Positions 12,213 to 25,024 of a stretch of DNA of 64,000 nucleotides are shown here, in pieces. Within the stretch, counting starts at the first letter, position 1. Each line of letters begins with the position of its first letter. Under the pieces are notes generated by a model. That model was not told the origin of the DNA. It saw nothing but the letters and a program-made list of their open reading frames with translations, and did not search any database. Position numbers and translations under genes: made by a program. Source of the DNA: Pseudocercospora fijiensis CIRAD86 (lineage: Eukaryota > Ascomycota > Dothideomycetes > Mycosphaerellales > Mycosphaerellaceae); contig NW_006921535.1 in NCBI RefSeq assembly GCF_000340215.1, positions 3,892,596 to 3,956,595 of the forward strand. Direction: 5' to 3'.

Positions 12213-12614
12213 TCACAGTGATGCAGCAGCTTCAATAGCTCCAGCTCCCTTGAATGCCTTGGAACTCGTGATCTCAACGGTGACCGGGTATTTCCATTCC
12301 ATGAATTTCGCCCACCCTGCTCAACACTTAGTATTCTCCTCATCACATCGTTCCGAACTCTGGCTTCTCTTGCAAAACTCACCCCAGTATGCACATTTCC
12401 GCCCAAAGTATTTGCCGAGATACGGTATGAGCACCAAAGTCAACATGAGCTCCAACTGTTGCAAGCTTTCTCTCCATTCGCGCTCCGCATCTGAGTATTC
12501 CTCCTCTTCACTGGGCGACACTGATGTGCTTGAGCCGGCCGAGGATGAAGGCAGGGAATCGATATCGTCTGTCGGCGGGGGAATGTTCGCGTAAGACGAT
12601 GATGGTTCGGACAT
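12213..12614 (-). CDS. Mim2-like mitochondrial outer-membrane protein
   Basis: Exons 12614..12383 and 12316..12213 join across a 66-bp intron (GTGAGT donor, ACTAAG branch-like site, CAG acceptor) to give 111 residues. The N-terminal 45 residues are Ser/Pro/Glu-rich. They are followed by the conserved core EWRESLQQLELMLTLVLIPY, then LGKYFGRKCAYWGWAKFMEW, which crosses the exon join: one hydrophobic segment flanked by basic and aromatic residues. Mim1/Mim2 form the complex that inserts alpha-helical proteins into the mitochondrial outer membrane. I assign Mim2 from remembered fungal family patterns. A different small tail-anchored protein remains possible. Confidence 0.65.
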
Positions 12615-13893
12615 GATGGCGGGGAGAGAAGGAGGCCAGCAACTCTGTATGGGGAATCCGAACAGCGTATCAGCTGTGTAACAAGTGTCCTGTGATCCGA
12701 GCGATTGTATATCTGTATTAGAGCATAGAGCAGCCAGAATGCGGATGCATGTGAGCGGCACTTCCCAGATCGGCTGAATCTGCCGAGGATCCTTGTCCAA
12801 GATCCAGGAACGCGTTTCACTTCATCCGTTCATCGTCACCAACACTTCTCTTCCAGCATTCTACAGAAGTACACTCGCTCAAATCACTTCCAAGCAGGTG
12901 ACCATCATGTCGACCGCGCATGCAGACGGAAAAGTGGACTATTTTTGCTATGCGAAATGTTTGGGCCCCGAAGCGAGCCTTGGATGATCAGCCTTCACGG
13001 AAGTGTCGGTCTGAACATGAATTGTATTTATTGCGTTAATATTCCTCCATGTTGGGAATGAGTTACAAAGAACAGCATAACGATGGGCTGGCTTTCCAGT
13101 ATCACAGGAGTTCGCGAACGAGCCGCTCTGAAAGAACTCGTCATCAGTCCGTTTCTCCAAAGGCCCCTATTCTCAAGACGCTTCTGACAGACTCTACTAG
13201 ACCGCGCCGAGTTACGCTATCCTTCAGTTGTCAGTACATGGCGTCAGCAACACGCAAGACAACATTTTCAGGTCCAGCAAAGCGCTCCCGGTCCTTTCAT
13301 TATTCGTGTAATCAAATACGATGGACCTGAAGTCTGCGTCTTCAAAGCTGCTCTTAGCAGTTATCTTGGCTCCAAACTGTGTGAAAGCGAGATCAAGACT
13401 TCGAAGGTGAAGGCTTTGGAGGATTTGGCAAGGATGTTGGAGTGGCGGGACTGGTAGCACGAATCGGATTGTAGCTGCTTTAATACAACGGTGAAGCTCG
13501 AACAGGTCGAGGATTTCGCGTGGTCCTCGAGGCAATTCCCTTGTCATACGCCCCATATTTCCTAACGACCGCGGTTATTTGCGGACTCGTTCGCAGTATA
13601 GACACTGGATAGGAAAGTAACGACGCGTGCCCGGAGCATTTCGAGAGAGTTCTGTGTCCAAAAGCTTCCTCTGCAGGGGAAAAGTCTGTTATCGAGAAAA
13701 ACCTGAGAACAGCGATTAAAGCCAAACATGGTATATAAAGGTTCTGCGCAGTGCGCACTGTGTACCGGTATGAACAACGCCGGTTGCTCGAGTGCTTTCC
13801 ATATTTTAAAGATATGTTCAGCTATCCCATGCCAGCGACCACCGTGGACATTGTAGGCGGCTTCCCACACTTCTCGCGACTCAACACACCTTT
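12615..13893. other. Intergenic region
   Basis: It holds the upstream DNA of the Mim2-like gene and the 3' flank of the dynein light chain gene. Several frames of about 100 codons overlap without domain signal, and no splice-joined product convinced me. Confidence 0.4.
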
Positions 13894-14544
13894 CTACTGA
13901 GTCTTGAAGAGAAGGATAGCGCAGTGACCCAGATAGAAGTAGATGAAGTGCTTGGTCTCTGCAGCAGAAGCAATTGTCAGTTACGTAACCTCGCAGTGTT
14001 GACGAGTCATGCAATATCGCTCACCGTGGGTGACAAAGCTGCCGAAGTTCCTACCAACAATGCAATGCCATGTTGCACCCTTGCGCTCGTCGAACTAGAT
14101 CTATGTCAGAAATGCTGGTTCGATTCTGTCTGGAGAAATTGCGTACAGTTCGCTTGATGTGTTGGGCGATTTCCTGGGGCCAAATATCAGTATCGGTCGC
14201 TATGGATACTTAGAGTCTCGCGCATACCTTCTCGACGGTGAACTTGGCCATGGCTTCTTGCGCTGTAAAATGTGTGAGCATAAAGTCGTTTCAGGAGAGT
14301 GCTCGAGTCAGACTTACCGACTTCAATGGCTTCCTGCTGCATGTCCTCACTCTATTTTGCCGTCAGTAAGTTCATCAAGCGTAAGACATGACGATTTGTC
14401 AATGATCCTCCTTACCATGTCGACCGATTTGATCTGAGCTATATTACAAGTCAGCCTCGCGATTGTGCTTCACCAGGGTCATTGGAAGGGCCTACCGTCA
14501 AGCTTGTCAGCCTTGTCATCGTACTTCTGCTCGTTGTCCGCCAT
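13894..14544 (-). CDS. DYN2: Dynein light chain LC8 (seven exons)
   Basis: Seven exons (14544..14496, 14438..14416, 14351..14318, 14262..14228, 14173..14147, 14094..14025, 13958..13894) sum to 303 nt and encode 100 residues. All six introns are GT-AG and 52-66 bp. The product has the near-invariant LC8 core: [19 protein letters not shown], then the block [20 protein letters not shown], ending in LLFKTQ. LC8 dimers bind short linear motifs in dynein intermediate chain and many other partners. Typical LC8 is about 90 residues; the extra length is an acidic and lysine-rich N-terminus ([14 protein letters not shown]). The gene cannot be seen without splicing, since the longest exon is 70 nt. Confidence 0.96.
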
Positions 14545-14876
14545 TTTCGTGTCTTTCTGAACGTGTCTTTGAGTGTGTCGAGATAAGGCAGACAAGAGCT
14601 CCAAGGGTCTATACAAGAAAGTCGTGGTTTTGTGGAGTGTGTGTGGGAGGACTGATGTTATTCGAGGTCCAAAGTTTAAATCGAGGAAAGCGCGTGTGTC
14701 TGTGCTTTCGGCTCACTCCCGTCGCCGCCGCTGGAACCAACCGAACGGCAGCAGCCCTTGAATTTTTGCTTGCTTTACTGCTTGTAAATACATACGGCAA
14801 GTTCAGCGCTGTCCATGCCTCATCGCAGTCCATGGCTGCATAGCACTAAGCGAGTGTGCCTCCATATGCGATCAAA
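14545..14876. promoter_or_regulatory. Divergent promoter region between DYN2 and MRD1
   Basis: These 332 bp separate the start codons of two divergently transcribed housekeeping genes, so both core promoters and 5' leaders must lie here. I found no clear TATA box. Confidence 0.6.
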
Positions 14877-17576
14877 ATGGCCGCCTCACGCATCTTCGTA
14901 AAGGGACTTCCACATACTTTCGACGAAGCGAGCTTCCGAACACATTTTTCGCAAAATGGCAGACAAGTGACTGATGCCAAGATATTTCCGAATCGGAGGA
15001 TTGGCTATGTCGGATACAAGACGCCAGAAGACGCGCAGAAGGCCGTGAAGTATTTCAATAAAACCTTCATTCGCATGAGCCGTATTGGCGTGGAATTGGC
15101 GAGGCCTGTCGATGATCAAGTCCAGGCCAAGGCAAGGACAGCGGCGCAAACAGCTACACCCCAGCCTTCAAAAGACGTTGGAAGCGCTGAACTGAAGCGA
15201 AAGAGCGTCAGCGAGACAAAAGAGAAGGAGAGTGATCCAAAGCTGAAGGAGTTTCTGGACGCATATAAGCCGAAGAGCAAGAAGAGGGAATGGGAGGCCG
15301 AGGCTGCACAAGTTGACTCAAATTCGCATTCTGCGGAAGGCCAAGCTATCGATAGCCAGAGCATGGCCTTAGTCGACGCACATGACGGAGCGAGCGATGA
15401 TGAGTACGAAAATGTGCCCAAGAAGACGAAACGTGCAAAGCTTGAATCCGAGACACCTACGGCGGCGGCACCTGAAGTCACGAGCGTTACACCGAATGTC
15501 AGTGATGATTGGGAAGGATTCGATAATGAGGCAGATGCCGAAGAGCGAATAGAAACCGAAGCACAAGCACCCGTATCAGATATGGACTGGATACGATCAA
15601 AGACAAGCCGGACTCTAGGCCTGCTCGATGACGAAGAGGAGCAAGACAATGCTGCGCGTGCAACGCCGAAGGACGATATCGTGGCTTCTACCCCCGATCC
15701 GGTGCCCGTACCGGAAGATGAACCTATTTCTGTAATACCGACACCACCAGCTAAAGATGATGGCTCGCAGCCACCTGTCGACAAGGATATCGAATCTGTT
15801 CGGACGACCATGCGCCTCTTTGTACGCAATTTGCCGTACGATGTGCAACGAGATGACCTGGAAGCCGAGTTTGAACCTTTCGGCAACCTTGAGGAGGTGA
15901 GTTTGTTTATTTCTCCTTATCCACATAACGTGATGATCAACCTGATAGGGACAGCTTATGCTACGGCATTTGATTAGACCAAAAGAGACAGTATTTTAGT
16001 AGATGCTTGTCATGTCTGACATGTACCTTCTCGTTGCATTAATCTGCAAGGCATAAACAATGAACGCGCACTGACCGGTCTGCAATAGGTCCACATTCCG
16101 CTTGACAAGAAATCTGGCTCGGCAAAGGGTTTTGCATACATTCAGTATAGCGACCCAGACTCTGCCGAGCGAGCACTAGTCGATCGCGATGGTCAGACCT
16201 TTCAAGGTCGTCTGATTCACATCATTCCTGCTTTTGCCAAGAAGGAGAGCAAGCTGGACGATTTTGAGCTGTCCAAGCTGCCTTTGAAAAAGCAACAGCA
16301 GATCAAGCGTAAGCGAGAAGCTGCGAACACCATGTTCAATTGGAACGCCCTATACATGAACCAAGACGCAGTCGTCTCAAGTGTAGCAAACTCGCTTGGC
16401 ATCTCGAAATCAGAAGTGCTCGACCCAACGAGTAGTGATGCTGCTGTCAAGCAAGCCCACGCCGAAACTAAGGTGATTCAAGACACGAAAGACTATTTTC
16501 GCTCGCAAGGCGTCGACCTGGACTCTTTCAAAAAGAGTCAACGCGGAGACACTGCCATTTTGGCGAAGAACATTCCTTATGATTTTAGCCGAGATGAGCT
16601 GAAGCGCTTGTTCGAGGAGCAAGGAGATGTCAAGCGTTTCCTCATGCCTCCTTCCGGCACGATCGCAATCGTGGAGTACGCGAACGCTGCTCAGTGTCAA
16701 ACCGCATTTGGAGCACTTGCATATCGCCGAGTCAAGAGTTCAGTGCTGTTCTTGGAGAAGGCACCTAAGAACCTGTTCACAGGAAAGCCGGCTCCACCCG
16801 TCGCTGCCGAGCATAGTGTAGAAGCTAAAGCATCCAGTTCTGACCTAAAGGTCGCAGAGCTGAATGTGCCAGACACTGCAGGCCCTGCGACGCTTTTCGT
16901 GAGAAATTTGAACTTCACCACCACCACGAAGCTCCTCACAGATACCTTCAATACGCTTGACGGCTTCCTTTCCGCACGCGTAAAGACGAAGACAGACCCG
17001 AAGAAGCCGGGCCAAGTACTAAGCATGGGCTTCGGCTTCTTGGAGTTTCGCAGCGCGAAGCAGGCTCAAGCGGCGCTACAAGCGATGGATGGCTACACGC
17101 TGGAAGGCCATAAACTTCAGATTCGTGCCAGTCACAAAGGCGCTGACGCTGCCGAGGAGCGCAGGAAGGCCGACGCTGAGAAGAAGGCTGCCAGCGCCAA
17201 GACCAAACTTGTCATCAAGAACTTGCCTTTCGAAGCATCAAAGAAGGATGTTCGTGCCCTTCTCGGAGCGTATGGTCAGCTTCGAAGCGTGCGCGTACCC
17301 AAAAAGATGGATCGCGCAGCACGTGGTTTCGGCTTCGCAGAATTCACGACCATCAAAGAAGCCCAGAGCGCTATGGAAGCCCTCAGAGATACACATTTGC
17401 TTGGCAGACGCCTCGTTATCGACTTCGCTGCAGAGGAACCCGAGGACGCTGAGGCTGAGATTGAGAAAATGCAGCAGAAAGTGGGTGCTCAAGCCAACAA
17501 GGTGGCCCTGCAAAATCTCACCAGTGGCGGCCGGAAGAAGTTCACTACACAGAAGAACGATGAGGATGCAGGGTGA
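14877..17576 (+). CDS. MRD1: Multiple RNA-binding domain protein Mrd1 (RBM19 homologue)
   Basis: Exons 14877..15896 and 16089..17576 join in phase 0 across a 192-bp intron to give 835 residues. Five RRMs are visible. RRM1 is at about residues 4-80 (RIFVKGLPHTF). RRM2 is at 311-390 (MRLFVRNLPYD) and crosses the intron. RRM3 is at 495-565 (AILAKNIPYDF), RRM4 at 608-690 (TLFVRNLNFTT ... GFGFLEF) and RRM5 at 712-790 (KLVIKNLPFEA ... RGFGFAEF). Five RRMs and about 830 residues match yeast Mrd1, an essential nucleolar factor that binds pre-rRNA for 18S processing. An acidic low-complexity linker separates RRM1 and RRM2. I start at the ATG at 14877 because upstream in-frame sequence has no ATG. Confidence 0.96.
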
Positions 17577-18609
17577 ATTGCGTAGTTCCATATCGACCCG
17601 TCGTTGCTCGGTCTCAATGGCCAAGCTGCCTTTGCGAATAGCAGACCTGTCCGATTCTGCAGGCCGTTTCGAATGGGAAGGCAGTTTGCTCACACCTATA
17701 GCTGTGCGACACTCGCTGTCTGCACAAGCAGCTGTGATCGCCAGCTGTACGACACTCGTGCGAACATGCGACACACCACACGCCCTGGACAGAATCATAT
17801 CTCTGACGAAGGAGCGACCATGCGTCACGTGCTATGCCAGCAGCCCAGTTGTAACACCTCCTTGCTTGCCGCGATGCGACCTCTTATGCAACCGATGTTA
17901 CCGAGATGCAGCGTCTGAGTGCTTGCAGATCGGTAAGAAGATCTGCGAAGAGTTGACGCGACAGCCGGTCCGGAAGGCACTGCCTTTTGATCTTCGGCGA
18001 CGCGGTCGACAACAATGCCACATTCCGTCGCCTTCAATACCGCATTCCATGCCTTCGTGAGAAATGTCTCAATTGGAGATTGCCTCCACGCCAAGCCTCA
18101 CAACATCCCTCCCTCGATCAACTTTTGCGCAGGTCTTCGCAACGTCATCTGCCTTTCCCTTGCACTCACTTTGATGAGCGCCGAAGGGCTGGTCTAGGCG
18201 GGTCTGCTTGATCGGTAGCTCAGCCGATCCACCTTTGCGCATCGCCTGAGCAGGCAGCGCCGAGATTGCGCGCGCTCTTCCTTGGGTCCCTGTGCGCTAC
18301 ACAAGACCAGTCAGCACTCACACCCTTAGCTGTCCAGATTGTAGGTTGGTATATACTGTCTTGTTGGCTGGCAACCAGATTGTCCCACAGTCCCTTCTGC
18401 CTGGAAGTGCTGCCGTTCCTTCACTACACATGTTCAACTGACCATCAGTCATTCCTTCGAATTCATTTCTCAAACACGTTCTTCCCTTTTCATTGACGAA
18501 TCACGGCGTGCCCGGGCGATTCGTAGGCTAGACATTCTTCGCTGAGAGCATTCTTTCTCTGCGTGCCTTCCTAAAGCTGGACTGGATCGGATTGCCAGAG
18601 CCGTTGACA
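17577..18609. other. Intergenic region upstream of abaA
   Basis: It spans the 3' flank of MRD1 and the upstream region of the TEA-factor gene. A 323-codon plus-strand frame ending at 18060 starts inside MRD1 in another frame and is an overlap artefact. A long regulated leader for abaA could lie here, but I cannot define one. Confidence 0.45.
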
Positions 18610-20974
18610 ATGCTTCAGCCTACCCAGGTCTTACCTTCGAATGCACCGCCACTGCACGAGTCCCATCATCATCTATCGCGGACAGTGCTTCAAGAGCACT
18701 CCGGCAATCGACAGCAGAACGACTATTCATACCAACAACATGCTACGGACACAAAGTATCCCACATCGACACTCACAGAGAACACATGCGCAGGCCACCA
18801 GCAAGCCTATAGACCAGCTCATGTATATCAACAAACGCCGGCGCAGAGAAATGCCCTCAGGTATGGAGCACGTCGAACTAATCCATGGGCAACCGAGCAA
18901 GCCATCCAGAAGGAAGCAACCTACCTCCTTCAACGTTTCAGAAGCTCAGACGCGTACATGGAGTATCGTAATCGACAACACAAGGACGACAAGGGCGGAC
19001 AAGAACAGAAATGGCCCGACCGGTTGGAGTTCGCTTTCTTCAAGGGTACGTTGATTGCGGTTCATCTAACCAGCATAGGAAAGTGCTTATGTTGGAACAG
19101 CTCTGGTGAGATGGCCACCAATGGGCCGACGCAAGTTCCTCCACAAGGAGAAGCAGCGAGGTCGAAACGAGTTAATTGCCGATGCCATTGAGGAGGAAAC
19201 CGGCGAAGCCAGGACTAGAAAGCAAGTTTCAAGCCATATCCAGGTGCTGAAGCCGTTTGTCGAAGGCGATGCTCATATCATGACGAGATATCTCTCCAGT
19301 GAAGACCTCCGCAGAGACCGACACCAAATGTATAGCGGTAGCCATCACAGCGTCTACCAACCGGGAAGAAAGATGTCAGGCTATCCCGTGGTCGTTCCGC
19401 CATACCCTGTGAGATCTGCTGGACCCACAATGTCCCCCACTCACCATCACAGTCTAGCCCATCTCAAAGGCAAGCTCGAGATTTTCGAGCCCACCGATTT
19501 TCAGATGTTCGTGCAGCGCAAAGTCGACGAGGATAACATTGAACGACTGCATACTTACACTGCATCCATCACTAACCCCAGGCAACCTGAGAAACAATCT
19601 CCCGACTGGACCAAGTTCAACCAGGACTTTCCGTTGCTTGCCCTCATGCATTCTAAGACGCCGCTGGACTGCGATATCCTGCTCGCAGAAGCTTCGATCG
19701 CGTTTCCAACCGAGAGCTTCAAACAAGACAAGGATCGGGTGGAGCTTGGCATTTCATTCATGTGTAAAAGCCGCCACTTGCCTGCAAACGCTCAAGTGAT
19801 CTGCCAGAATAGCTTCTATCGTAATGGAACGCTACTGAAAGAGTATGGCGGAATCGATCGGGTCCCAATGACCAAAGACAGAGACGGAGAGCCGATGGAA
19901 ACGCAAGTCAAATTTGGCAGCGCCTTCTGGGCACGAACACTTGCTCATCTTGCCGGCCGCCTGAAAGACGACTCTGATCCGTCAAAAGATGCCAGGGAAG
20001 AAGTCGAAAACTACATTCGAGGCATCACCGCATCTCAAGAAATTGTCCTCAAGATTCCCGGTGGAATTGATAGGCTCCTTGTAATCTACTGGCAATTCCG
20101 CCTGTCGACTGGCAACCGCGGACGAGCATACTGGATGCCATTAAAGCTCCCACCGGCATCAACTCCAAGTGCATACGAAGTCGACCAAAAATCCGAGCGC
20201 GTTGACAGCGTCTACGGTAACTACAACAGCCAGTCATCCTACACCATTAATGGCCAAGACCCATATGCCGTATACCAACCTTTGACTCTACAGTCGCCGT
20301 TCGAATACGACAACACCTCATCGTCGGCAGGATCTGCGACATGGCCCACGCAGTCCCTCGATGATGGCTCAGGTGGCATCAACACCGCGCCACAAAGTGC
20401 CGTGGACACAAGTTTCCCGGATAATGCCTTCGACTTCACTGGCGGGAACATCAACATCTCTTACGATCCAAACATCATGGACTTCAGCAGTTTTGATACA
20501 GAGGCGTTTAATTTTGACCCCACCACTGGAACAGCAGATTTTGCCACAGACCCTGCTTTACAAGACTTTACTACGACGGCGACAGAAAGTCAGACTCAGC
20601 AGACACAACCAATATCTCAGAACTATTCTCAGCAGAGTTATGACTGGTGCGATGACTATGCTTCCTTCAACAGCCAGTCGCAGCAGCAAGTCCAACAAGC
20701 AGCAATGAGCGCTGGAGCAAGTCCGCGGTATGCTGAGAATTATGACTACAGTCTACCGACCACCGTCTCTCAGTCGCAAAGCCAGCCAACAGCTATATCT
20801 TGGGATCAATACGATACGCAGTACGAGCAATCTTGGCAGCCTTCGCAGCAAGAGGGACAGGCATATGGCGGCGCGGGAGACAAGGAGGAGGACTCACTTG
20901 CTGGTCTCGCGGATGCGAAATATTGGCCAGCTCAGCATGGGCAAAGTCAAGGTGGAGCTTATCATGCCCAGTAA
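18610..20974 (+). CDS. abaA: TEA/ATTS-domain transcription factor, AbaA type
   Basis: Exons 18610..19045 and 19101..20974 join across a 55-bp intron to give 769 residues. The intron falls inside the TEA DNA-binding domain (about residues 85-180). Splicing restores PWATEQAIQKEATYLLQRF upstream and RWPPMGRRKFLHKEKQRGRN plus RTRKQVSSHIQVLKPF downstream, the hallmark helices of TEA proteins. The C-terminal half is Gln/Ser/Asp-rich, typical of an activation region. In Aspergillus, AbaA drives phialide maturation in the conidiation cascade after BrlA; TEC1 is the yeast relative. AbaA is the better fit for a filamentous fungus. I start at the first ATG in the frame. Confidence 0.93.
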
Positions 20975-21693
20975 TGATCGCACGGCAGTAATAATGATTA
21001 ATGATAGTTCTAACCTGAAGTGTTAATGGACTGGACTTCAAACGAGCTAGGTAGACTACGTTGTGCTACCATATTCTAATGTGTAAGTAGTTGTTTTCGA
21101 AATTTAGTTTCTCACAGATACTATCTCCTCTACGCCCTTCAGAATGTGCAGGCTGAAGCCAAATCAATCGCCCATGACTCAAATGAATCTTGTAAACAGC
21201 GAAGCTTTTCAATGTTGATGCTTCACGCAGCATCGATTGACAGCTTCCCACACGAATACAAGTCAAGCGCGCATGGTCTGAACGACTTAAAGACTGCGCC
21301 ATTGAGTCGAGAATGATTGTCGAGAGAATGTGGAATCTTGATCATAGATGTGGTGTGGTGTAGGGCAGCACTTGGTGGTTGGCATGTGATAGGCTTGGCT
21401 TTCGACTTCAAGCTTGCTAGCTTTGTTTCGGCATCATGACAAGAGTCTACCACTGGAACACCGTCGTCAATCAGCGGTAGTGACGCTGGTCAAATGCCGA
21501 GATGCAAACTATGAGGACGGAAATGGCCCGCAAATTTGCAAAATTGGGTGGATATCAACGTGCTTTTCATGCTTTCGTACAGATCTACAAAGCGCGATTC
21601 CAGCGAGATGCTTATACGGTTAGCATCTAACAGCGTGCGATCATACAAGCTCCCGACTGCACGTTCGTAGGAGCTGTCATTCGACGAAGACGT
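20975..21693. other. Intergenic region between convergent genes
   Basis: It separates the 3' ends of abaA and CCT3. Short overlapping frames only; I see no gene. Confidence 0.5.
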
Positions 21694-23363
21694 CTAGTCA
21701 TCGCCACCCATGCCGCCACCGCTCGTCTTTGCCTGCTTCGCGCCAACAATGTCGTCCACTCTCAGCAGTAAGCATGCAGATTCCACAGCAGTCTTGATGC
21801 TCTGCAGCTTCACAGCTTGTGGTTCCCAGATGCCGAAGTCCTTCATGTCGACAATCTTTCCTGCGTCGCCATCGATACCCCATGTGCTGCCTCCCTCGGC
21901 ATGCTTCGCTCGCAATTGTGTCAACACTCTGATGGGCGATGCACCTGCATTTTGGATGAGTGTGCGAGGAATGACTTCCATTGCTTCTGCAATAGCCTTG
22001 TATGGCCACTGCTGAACACCTTCGATCGACTTGGCTGTTTGGCTTAACCGCACCGCGCATGCCATTTCTGTTGCGCCACCACCGGGTGAGAGGTAAGGAT
22101 GGAAGATGACGTTTCTTGCCACACCCATCGCATCTGCCAGATTTCGGTCGATTTCGTTCAGAATGTCTTTTGATGGTCCGCGGAGGAGGATAGTGCACGC
22201 CTTCGGGTTCTTGCACTTGGTCATGAAGGTGAAGTACTCGTCGCCAATCTTCTCGATCTCGAATAAACCACATCCGGTTCCGACGTCGCGCTCTGTGATG
22301 TCGTAGACGGAGTTGACAATAGTGGCACCCGTAGCACGAGCGATTCGGTTGTTGTCGGTCTTTCGTACTCGTCGAAGCGCGGTGATGTTATTCTTGACGA
22401 AAAAGTGTTGTGCAAGATCTGATACTCCCTTCTCGGTGATGACAAGATCTGGCTTCACAGCGATAATAGCATCGCACATCGCTCGCACCTGTTCCTCCTC
22501 AATCTGCAGAATCTTGTTCCAGTCCTCCTCTTTGGTGACTTCGATATTCGTTTGTGATTCACCCTTCTTGTACTCCAGCGTGCAGTCAAGGAGAACAACC
22601 CTTGGGTTCTCTATCCGCCTTCGCATCTTTGGGTGTGTGATGTCCTTGTTCAGCATGACTCCGTCGAGAACTCTGCTGTCTTCGATTTCTCCTCCAGGCA
22701 CCTTCTCCACACGCGCATACCGTTTGATATCCACCTCTTGCTTGCCACCACCAGCATCGAAGGTCACGGTCCGCACGGCGACCAGTGCAAGGTCGCACAT
22801 GAGATCTGAGTAGCGAGATGTGAATTTTGTGCCGATCGAGGTAGCGATCAGATTTCGCATGACCTCGTTATCGTTGATGTCGACCGGTATTGACACATCC
22901 TGGATGATCTTCAATGCGTCGGCCAGCGCACGCTTGAAGGCCTGGATGATCACGACTGGGTGGATGTTGCGCTCCAGCTGAGGCAGGGAAAGAGCGAGGA
23001 TCTCTCCTGCCAGAATAATGACAGTCGTTGTGCCGTCTCCCACTTCCTCGTCCTGCGTTCTTGCCAATTCAATCATGCTTTTCGCCGCTGGATGTGCGAC
23101 TTCGATCTCTCTGAGGATAGCGTGGCCGTCGTTGGTAAGGACAATACCCCCCATAGGATCCAGCAACATCTTCAGCATGGCTTTGGGACCCAGACATGAT
23201 CGAATGATATCGGCGACGGTCTTGGCGGCGGTGATGTTGGATTTCTGTGCTTGGCGACCAGTCTGGCGATCGCCAGTGGCAGTGTCTGTATAGCATCATT
23301 AGCATGGCGCCGTGTTTCTGCGCTGTAGGCAAGCATACTCATAACCACCACTGGGGCCTGCAT
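21694..23363 (-). CDS. CCT3: T-complex chaperonin subunit gamma (CCT3/TCP1-gamma)
   Basis: A 25-nt first exon (23363..23339, MQAPVVVM plus one base) joins 23285..21694 across a 53-bp intron to give 538 residues, close to yeast Cct3 (534). The junction restores the N-terminal block ANDAG-less form MNTATGDRQTGRQAQKSNI typical of this subunit. Group II chaperonin motifs follow: DPMGGIVLTNDGHAI, GDGTTTVIILAGEI and SPGGGATEMACAV. The subunit forms part of the eight-member cytosolic ring that folds actin and tubulin. The short first exon means that a gene model built from the longest frame would miss the true N-terminus. Confidence 0.96.
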
Positions 23364-23775
23364 CTTTGCTGGGCGCTCCTTGCGCTGGTAAATCGACGAT
23401 GCTGACTGATTTTCCTTCTTGGCCTTCGCTGGTGCCTTGCAAATCTGCGACTCTGTAGAGGAGGTGACGTCGGGCGTGATATGCTCGTCTGGTGCTCCCT
23501 GAGAACTTTTTGGAAGTCGCGTTTGGAGCTCACGCGCGGCGAGGACGGGTTCATCCGCTTGGGGCTCATCAAATATTGACGGCTCGTAAACTTTCAGCCA
23601 ACCGAGCCGAAAGCGATAATAACGGTGGTGCTGTGTTGATGGTCCCACCAAAGCCTCGACTCGACCCAGACAACACCACACCTGATCTCTCTCACACTCT
23701 CACCCTGCTCCTCCGACACCCTCATATATACACCGGCGACCATGACCCGATAGCCAGATCTACTCACCAAAAATC
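23364..23775. promoter_or_regulatory. Divergent promoter region between CCT3 and the TLC gene
   Basis: These 412 bp lie between two divergent start codons. A pyrimidine-rich stretch (CTCTCACACTCTCACC) lies about 90 bp upstream of the TLC start, resembling common fungal promoter CT boxes. Confidence 0.5.
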
Positions 23776-25024
23776 ATGAAGGACCCCTTTCCCATCCCGC
23801 CGCCAGCGTGGCTCATGTCCACGACCCAACCTCTTGCCGACCTGCTTGCCCTCCCAACTCTACCTCTCCACGCACACGAGGTCCTATTTGCCTTGCTGCT
23901 GTATACCTCCATACAGACCGTAATCTCGCCTTTTGTCAGCTCGCGCGTCTTTCCGGAAAGATATAAGAACTTCAACAAGCGAACACGAATCAACTGGGAC
24001 GTGCATGTGGTGTCCTTCTTTCAGTCAACCCTCATCAGTGCTTTGAGCTTATACGTCATCTGGTATGATGAGGAGAGGAAGGACCTTCGGCCAAGAGAAA
24101 GGTGGGAAGGTCGCGTATGGGAGTACACAGGCATGAGTGGCATGTGCCAGAGCTTTGCGCTGGGATACTTCCTATGGGATCTGGTCATGTGCAGTTGGCA
24201 TGTTGACATTTTCGGTGTGGGCATGCTGGCTCATGCTGTCAGCGCTGTGTCAGTTTTCGCTCTCGGATACGTGAGTACCAACATCCAAACAAAGACGTAC
24301 TTACACTGACTTGGCGCACCCCCAGCGACCATTTATTTACTTCTATGCCCCCATATTCCTGCTTTACGAACTCTCCTCACCCTTCTTGAACATCCATTGG
24401 TTCTGCGATAAGCTCGACCTCACTGGATCACCTGTTCAGGCTATTAACGGAGTCTTCTTGGTTGGCACCTTCTTCGGCTGTCGCTTGCTCTGGGGCAACA
24501 TTTCATCTTTCTGGGTGTTCTATGATGCCTTCCATGCTGTCATCTACGGCAACTCGGAGCTCACTAAGCTTGAGACTGGTGCGCCGAAGCATTTCTCCAC
24601 CACAGACCTGCTGCAGATATATAGAGATGAGCAGGGTCAAAGATTAGCTTTCGCAGGAGAGCAGAACGTGCCAATGTGGCTTGCCCTGGTCTACCTCGCA
24701 AGCAATTTGACCCTCAATTCGCTCAACATCTTCTGGTTCGGCAAGATGATTGAGACTATCAGAAAGAGGTTTGATCCACCATTTGGCACGAAAGGAACCT
24801 CTGATGATGACGCACACGACGCCTCGGCTGGAACGGACCCCACGACTCAGCTTTACAGCAAGCCAAAAGGCAGCGTCAAGAAAGCTCGTGAAATAGCCGA
24901 AAAGGCAATGGGTGAGCCTGTGGCATCAGAAGAGCACATTCAGATTCAGAGGGCGACCCGTGGAGACAGCAAGAGTGTTGAAGTCAGCGGGCAGAGGACC
25001 TTGAGGACAAGGCGGAAGGCTTAG
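23776..25024 (+). CDS. TLC-domain (TRAM-LAG1-CLN8) membrane protein
   Basis: Exons 23776..24270 and 24326..25024 join in phase 0 across a 55-bp intron to give 397 residues. About six to seven hydrophobic segments lie between residues 30 and 320, including FALGYFLWDLVMC and the block RPFIYFYAPIFLLYELSSPF just after the junction. The overall plan fits the TMEM56/TLCD4 branch of TLC proteins, ER membrane proteins linked to lipid handling. The ceramide-synthase HHxxxD(H) motif is not evident, so I do not call ceramide synthase. The 80-residue tail is hydrophilic and rich in K, S and T. Confidence 0.82.

Noticed and set aside
15116..15886. A 256-codon Ser-rich antisense frame
   Set aside because: It lies wholly antisense to the acidic linker of MRD1. 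Acidic and Ala-rich codons read backwards as Ser/Phe/Arg, and the same effect produces the Ser-rich antisense frames opposite INCENP.
17089..18060. A 323-codon plus-strand open frame
   Set aside because: It begins inside MRD1 in a different frame, overlaps RRM5 coding sequence for about 490 bp, and shows no domain. It is a shadow frame extended by chance.
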